Positions 7,151 to 10,289 of a DNA stretch of 10,289 bases are shown in pieces. Both the position numbers and the translations under genes were made by a program. Source of the DNA: Xanthobacteraceae bacterium (GTDB lineage Bacteria; Pseudomonadota; Alphaproteobacteria; Rhizobiales; Xanthobacteraceae); NCBI GenBank assembly GCA_030039655.1, contig JASHVC010000010.1:1-10289 (forward strand). The letters are read 5' to 3'. Position 1 is the stretch's first letter. Each line of letters opens with the position of its first letter. The notes under the pieces are model-generated. The model was not told the origin of the DNA, made no database searches, and saw nothing but the letters and a program-made list of their open reading frames with translations.

Positions 7151-7254
7151 GGCGTCCTCCCCGGGTTGCCGCACAATGGCTTTTGACAACGATCAGCCAT
7201 CGTATCACGTTGCGCGTCAAGCGTCGTGCAATCGGGCAGGGAGGAACGGTATCG
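7151..7254. promoter_or_regulatory. Divergent promoter region with TTGACA box
   Basis: These 104 bases lie between the starts of the leftward Bug protein and the rightward dehydrogenase. A perfect sigma-70-type -35 hexamer TTGACA sits at 7183-7188, oriented rightward. No good -10 is found 16-18 bases later (CACGTT or nearby), so the promoter is weak, activator-dependent, or incorrectly read by me. AGGGAGG at 7238-7244 is the ribosome-binding site of the dehydrogenase, with a rather long 10-base spacing to ATG. Confidence 0.4.
7184..7207. promoter_or_regulatory. Candidate operator: inverted repeat ACGAT-N5-ATCGT with outer TGA/TCA
   Basis: ACGAT (7189-7193) and ATCGT (7199-7203) are inverted around CAGCC. 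TGA (7184-7186) and TCA (7205-7207) add an outer pair, offset by one base. The element overlaps the end of the TTGACA box at 7183-7188, so a bound repressor could block polymerase. No regulator gene is in the window. The arms are short, so chance is a real alternative. Confidence 0.25.
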
Positions 7255-8352
7255 ATGACTACCGGGGTCAACAACAAGCGCGTGTTCTGCGTGGTGCCGC
7301 ACCGGCCGATCGGCTTCGGCGAGATGCTCGGCAAGCGCGGCGACATCCGGCTGGACATCCTCGAGCAGAAAAGCCCGGACGCGAGCGCACTTGAGGTCCT
7401 GGGCGCGGCGCACGCCTATCAGATGAGCTCCGCGCGCGACGAACTCGCTGGCCACTATCAGGCTCGCGCCGAGCTCTTGGGCCGCACGCCCAATCTGCTG
7501 ATCGTTTCCACCAACGGCGCCGGCTACGACACCGTCGACATCAGGGCCTGCACCGAGCGCGGCATTCTCGTTGTCAATCAATCGGGCGGCAATGCCGAAG
7601 CCGTCGCCGAGCATGTCATCGGCATGATGCTTTGCTTGGTGAAGCGCGTGAATGACAGCGACCGCGCGCTGCGCGCCGGCACACTGAAGAACCGCGCCGA
7701 CTATATCGGCCGCGAAGCGTTCGGGAAGACCGTCGGCATCGTTGGCCTCGGCAACGTCGGCAAGCGCATTGCCGAGCTTGCCGGTATTTTGTTCAAGATG
7801 AAGGTGCTGGCCTACGATCCCTATCTCCCCGCCGACGTTGTGAAGGCGCGCGGCGCCGAGAAGGTCGAGCTCGACGAACTGTTGCGCCGATCGGATTTCG
7901 TCTCAATCAACTGCCCGCTCACCGACGAGACGCGCAAGCTCATGGGCGCGCGCGAATTCGCGCTGATGCAGCCGCACGCCTATTTCATCACCACGGCCCG
8001 CGGCTCCATCCACGACGAGGAGGCGCTCGAAAAGGTGCTGCGCGACAAGAAAATCGCCGGCGCCGGCCTTGACGTCTGGGAGAAGGAGCCGCCGCCGGCC
8101 AGCCATCCGCTGATGAAATACGACACAGTGATGGTTACCCCGCACATGGCGGGCGTGACGGTCGAGGCGCGCACCCGGATGGGTCAGATCGCGGCCGAGC
8201 AGATGCTCGACGCGCTCGATGGCAAGCCGGTGCCGCGCATCATCAATCCGCGGGTCTGGAGCGATTACGCCAAGCGCTTCGAGCGCACCTTCGGCTTCAA
8301 GCCGCAGGATCCGCCGTCGGAGCCGAACTGGCACGCGTCGGAGAAGCTATAA
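7255..8352 (+). CDS. D-isomer-specific 2-hydroxyacid dehydrogenase
   Basis: Cytoplasmic NAD(P)-dependent enzyme of 365 residues that interconverts a D-2-hydroxyacid and the matching 2-oxoacid. The Rossmann nucleotide-binding motif GIVGLGNVG is at 161-169. D188 in AYDPY ends the second strand and favours NAD over NADP. The catalytic set is intact: R249 (TTARGS), E278 (LDVWEKEP) and H297 (VTPHMAG), the Arg-Glu-His triad of the SerA/lactate/formate dehydrogenase superfamily. The N-terminal substrate domain shows NGAGYDTVDI (87-96) and NQSGGNAEAVAEH (108-120), near the usual 'GvG.DnvD' and 'N.p..ns..vAE' patterns. No ACT domain is present; the tail of about 35 residues after INPRVW (330-335) is longer than minimal. 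The start at 7255 follows AGGGAGG. It is followed 33 bp later by a binding-protein gene, probably co-transcribed. Substrate unknown. Confidence 0.92.
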   Translation: MTTGVNNKRVFCVVPHRPIGFGEMLGKRGDIRLDILEQKSPDASALEVLGAAHAYQMSSARDELAGHYQARAELLGRTPNLLIVSTNGAGYDTVDIRACTERGILVVNQSGGNAEAVAEHVIGMMLCLVKRVNDSDRALRAGTLKNRADYIGREAFGKTVGIVGLGNVGKRIAELAGILFKMKVLAYDPYLPADVVKARGAEKVELDELLRRSDFVSINCPLTDETRKLMGAREFALMQPHAYFITTARGSIHDEEALEKVLRDKKIAGAGLDVWEKEPPPASHPLMKYDTVMVTPHMAGVTVEARTRMGQIAAEQMLDALDGKPVPRIINPRVWSDYAKRFERTFGFKPQDPPSEPNWHASEKL

Positions 8353-8374
8353 GCGATCAACAAGACAGACGACC

Positions 8375-8380
8375 GGGAGG
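8375..8380 (+). promoter_or_regulatory. Ribosome-binding site fixing a TTG start
   Basis: GGGAGG lies five bases before TTG at 8386. No in-frame ATG near this point would preserve the signal peptide, so this Shine-Dalgarno sequence decides the non-ATG start of the following binding-protein gene. Confidence 0.7.
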
Positions 8381-8385
8381 CGCCA

Positions 8386-9420
8386 TTGTTCCGTCACTTC
8401 ACGCGAGCCGGTCTTGCCGGCCTGTTGCTATCGGCGGCGCTTGCCGCGCAGGTGTCAGCACAAGAAGCGCATGCGTGGCTCGATCCGAAATTGCTCGAAG
8501 CCGCCAAAGCCGAAGGCGGCGAGATGACTATTTATTCGGACACCAACGAGGGTGAAGGGCTGCCGTTGTGGAAGCTGTTCACGGACGTGACCGGCATCAA
8601 GGTCAATTACGTACGCGGCGCCGATCCGCCGCTGATGGCGCGCATGGTGCTTGAATTCCGTGGCAACCAGAAGTCCTGGGACGTGGCGCAACTCGGAACC
8701 ATCGACAAGATTCCGCCTCAGCTTCTTCTGCCGTTCGATCCGCCCGAAGCTAACAACATTTCACCCGACGCGCGCGATCCGGGGAAGCGCTGGTACGGCC
8801 TTTACGCCAACTACAATTCGCCGGGCTACAATACCCAGCACGTTAAGGCGTCGGAGTTGCCCAAGACCTACGAGGATTTCGCGCAGCACAAGGAGTGGGC
8901 TGGGCACGTCGCCATCGATGGCACCGACAGCGAATGGCTCTGGGCCACGTATCAGTATTTCGGTGAGGACAAGGCCACCAAGATCATCAAGGACATCGTC
9001 GCGGCCATTGCCCCGGTCACCACCGACGGCCATCTGGCGATGGCGCGTTCGGTCGGCTCGGGCGAGTACTGGGTGGCGCTCAACAACTACGTCAATCTCA
9101 CCATGAACGTGAAGCTTGCCGGCGGCCCGATTGATTATTTTGCGCTCGATCCGGTGGCGCTGACCTTTGGGGCGGTCGGCATCAGCGTCAAGGCGCCCCA
9201 TCCGAATACGGCGCTGCTTGCCGCCAATTTCCTGCTGAGCAAGGAATGCGAAACGTTCCTGGCCAAATTCGGCCGCATCCCGACGCGCGCCGACGTGGAA
9301 TCAAATCCACCGGGCATCGTCGCGGCCATCAACAAAAGGAAAGTCATCACCGTCTTGCTGTCGCCCGAGGACGAGCACAAGTGGCAGCAGCGATTCAACG
9401 ATCTGTTCAAGGGGCACTGA
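8386..9420 (+). CDS. ABC transporter substrate-binding protein (type 2 periplasmic fold, ferric/polyamine-like group)
   Basis: Periplasmic binding protein of 344 residues starting at TTG. The signal peptide covers about 1-25, with RHFTR, then GLAGLLLSAALAA, and cleavage at QVSA before QEA. The mature start LLEAAKAEGGEMTIYSDTNEGEGLPLWKLFTDVTGIKVNYVRG (37-78) is the standard opening of extracellular solute-binding proteins related to the iron(III) and spermidine/putrescine receptors. WAGHVAIDGTDSEW (171-184) and the C-terminal HPNTALLAANFLLSKECETFLAKFGRIPTRADV (272-304) also fit. The adjacent tyrosine pair that binds ferric ion in FbpA/AfuA-type receptors is not evident at GEYWVALNNY (226-235), so iron is not the obvious ligand. 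No permease or ATPase gene accompanies it here. It follows the dehydrogenase by 33 bp, which suggests that it imports that enzyme's substrate or a precursor. Confidence 0.87.
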   Translation: MFRHFTRAGLAGLLLSAALAAQVSAQEAHAWLDPKLLEAAKAEGGEMTIYSDTNEGEGLPLWKLFTDVTGIKVNYVRGADPPLMARMVLEFRGNQKSWDVAQLGTIDKIPPQLLLPFDPPEANNISPDARDPGKRWYGLYANYNSPGYNTQHVKASELPKTYEDFAQHKEWAGHVAIDGTDSEWLWATYQYFGEDKATKIIKDIVAAIAPVTTDGHLAMARSVGSGEYWVALNNYVNLTMNVKLAGGPIDYFALDPVALTFGAVGISVKAPHPNTALLAANFLLSKECETFLAKFGRIPTRADVESNPPGIVAAINKRKVITVLLSPEDEHKWQQRFNDLFKGH

Positions 9421-9448
9421 GATCGCATCCAGAACGCGATACTGGTAT

Positions 9449-9477
9449 TTGAGCGGACTTGCGGGGTACGATAGTAT
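9449..9477 (+). promoter_or_regulatory. Candidate sigma-70 promoter for the YVTN gene
   Basis: TTGAGC (9449-9454) and TAGTAT (9472-9477) are separated by exactly 17 bases, each matching four of six consensus positions. They lie 38 bases before the start codon at 9515, in the 94-base gap after the binding-protein stop. This would give the beta-propeller gene its own transcript. The matches are modest and unproven. Confidence 0.3.
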
Positions 9478-9514
9478 TCCTTCGACGTGCAGAGAAATTA
9501 CCCGGGAGACTGTC

Positions 9515-10289
9515 ATGATGGCCATTCGCCATTTCCTGAAACACGCCTGGTTTTTGCTCGTGCTTTTGCCCTTGCCAGCGTTGGCTTCGAACGCACGTAT
9601 TTACGTCACCAACAGCGCCGGGGACAGCATTCATGTTATTGATCCCGCCACCAACAAAGTAGTGCAGGTTATCAAGGGCATCGAAACACCGCACGGTATC
9701 AATTTCGCGCCCGACGGTTCGAAGGTCTACGTCAGCAATGAATCAACCAGCACCCTGGACGTATTTGACGCTAAGAGTGGCAAACTAATCAAAAAGATTG
9801 AACTTACGGCGCACCCGAACAACATTGCCGTAAGCCAAGGCGGTAAGCGCATCTTTGTTGCTATCGCCCGCGATCCCGGCGCGGTCGATGTTATCGATGC
9901 GGCGACGTTAACGCTCACCAAGAGCATTCCGGTGCACGGCCGCCTGCACAACATCTACGTCACGCCGGACGGCAAGTACCTCATCGCCGGTTCGATTCCG
10001 AAGAAACTGATGACTGTCATCGATCTCTCAACCGACACGATCGCCTGGGAGTACCTTTTTGACAAAGGCGTTCGGCCGATGACGATCGAAGCCAGCACGG
10101 ACGGGGCGACCAAGCGCATCTTCGTCCAGCTATCAGACACCGATGGTTTTGCTGTTGTTGACTTCGCCAAGCGGGAGGAAGTCGCGCGGATCAGACTGCC
10201 GGACCTTCATACCGGGGTCGAAATGGATGCGGGACGAGCGTCTGCACCCTCCCATGGCATTGGCATTTCCCCCGACGGCGGAACGTTGT
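9515..10289 (+). CDS. Secreted YVTN-family beta-propeller repeat protein (3' end beyond window)
   Basis: The reading frame is open from ATG 9515 to the window edge: 258 complete codons, no stop. Residues 1-25 form a Sec signal peptide (MAIRHFLKHAWFLLVLLPLPALA, cleaved before SNA), so the protein is periplasmic or extracellular. Beta-propeller blades follow with the repeating pattern 'IYVTNS..DSIHVIDPATNKVV', 'GINFAPDGSKVYVSN', 'LDVFDAKSGKLI', 'IAVSQGGKRIFVAI', 'VDVIDAATLTL', 'IYVTPDGKYLIAGS'. At least five blades are visible. YVTN/Lvh-type propellers occur in surface-layer proteins and in periplasmic proteins near quinoprotein dehydrogenases; function varies and none is assigned. H60, H145 and H247 recur just before blade strands. 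GGGAG seven bases before ATG supports the start; a second ATG follows at once. Codons such as TTA, CTA, GTA and AGT are more frequent than in the neighbouring genes. Confidence 0.85.
   Translation, partial: MMAIRHFLKHAWFLLVLLPLPALASNARIYVTNSAGDSIHVIDPATNKVVQVIKGIETPHGINFAPDGSKVYVSNESTSTLDVFDAKSGKLIKKIELTAHPNNIAVSQGGKRIFVAIARDPGAVDVIDAATLTLTKSIPVHGRLHNIYVTPDGKYLIAGSIPKKLMTVIDLSTDTIAWEYLFDKGVRPMTIEASTDGATKRIFVQLSDTDGFAVVDFAKREEVARIRLPDLHTGVEMDAGRASAPSHGIGISPDGGTL

Noticed and set aside
9422..9440. ATCGC / GCGAT inverted repeat after the binding-protein stop as a terminator
   Set aside because: Only a five-pair stem with a nine-base loop and no T tract; an overlapping CCAG/CTGG pairing is equally weak.
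1..10289. CRISPR array, tRNA, integrase, transposase, toxin-antitoxin or phage-defence genes
   Set aside because: None seen: no regularly spaced direct repeats, no tRNA-like cloverleaf and no reading frame with such motifs on either strand.

Overview
The window is GC-rich and densely coding. Its mix of genes is typical of a soil or water alphaproteobacterium: two orphan Bug-type (tripartite tricarboxylate) binding proteins, a NitT/TauT-type ABC importer, MmgE/PrpD and VOC catabolic enzymes. A Bradyrhizobium/Xanthobacteraceae-like host (Hyphomicrobiales) is my best guess, but no rRNA or single-copy marker is present, so this is inference. I see no tRNA, rRNA, CRISPR array, transposase, integrase or phage gene.

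Layout. (1) Positions 1-214 hold no gene but contain a strong hairpin (147-188) just past the end of the first operon. (2) A leftward operon runs from 3788 down to 215: Bug binding protein, two different ABC permeases joined by an ATGA stop/start overlap, and an NMT1/THI5-like ABC binding protein. No ATPase gene is present. (3) Divergent from it, across 91 bp, run an MmgE/PrpD-family protein and a two-domain extradiol dioxygenase of the VOC superfamily. (4) The dioxygenase ends tail to tail, 15 bp away, with a second leftward Bug binding protein that has a Tat-like signal. (5) Across a 104 bp divergent gap containing a perfect TTGACA box and an operator-like inverted repeat lies a rightward pair: a D-2-hydroxyacid dehydrogenase and a third type of periplasmic binding protein, which begins with TTG. 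(6) The window ends inside a secreted YVTN-type beta-propeller gene whose codon use is visibly less GC-biased than its neighbours.

How the parts fit. The architecture repeats itself: a leftward Bug binding protein faces a rightward catabolic enzyme, twice. Four periplasmic binding proteins from three families sit in under 10 kb, yet no transporter is complete here: the ABC set lacks its ATPase, neither Bug protein has TctA/TctB, and the fourth binding protein has no permease. The likely theme is capture and breakdown of small organic acids, perhaps ring-cleavage or hydroxy-/dicarboxylic acid compounds. The dioxygenase keeps every metal and catalytic residue I can identify, so aromatic ring cleavage is a reasonable hypothesis, but no substrate can be read from sequence.

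This looks like an uncharacterised accessory catabolic and uptake locus built of known families. I do not see evidence for a new kind of molecular system. The points most worth following are the ATPase-less ABC set led by a Bug protein, the mirrored divergent units and the candidate operator.
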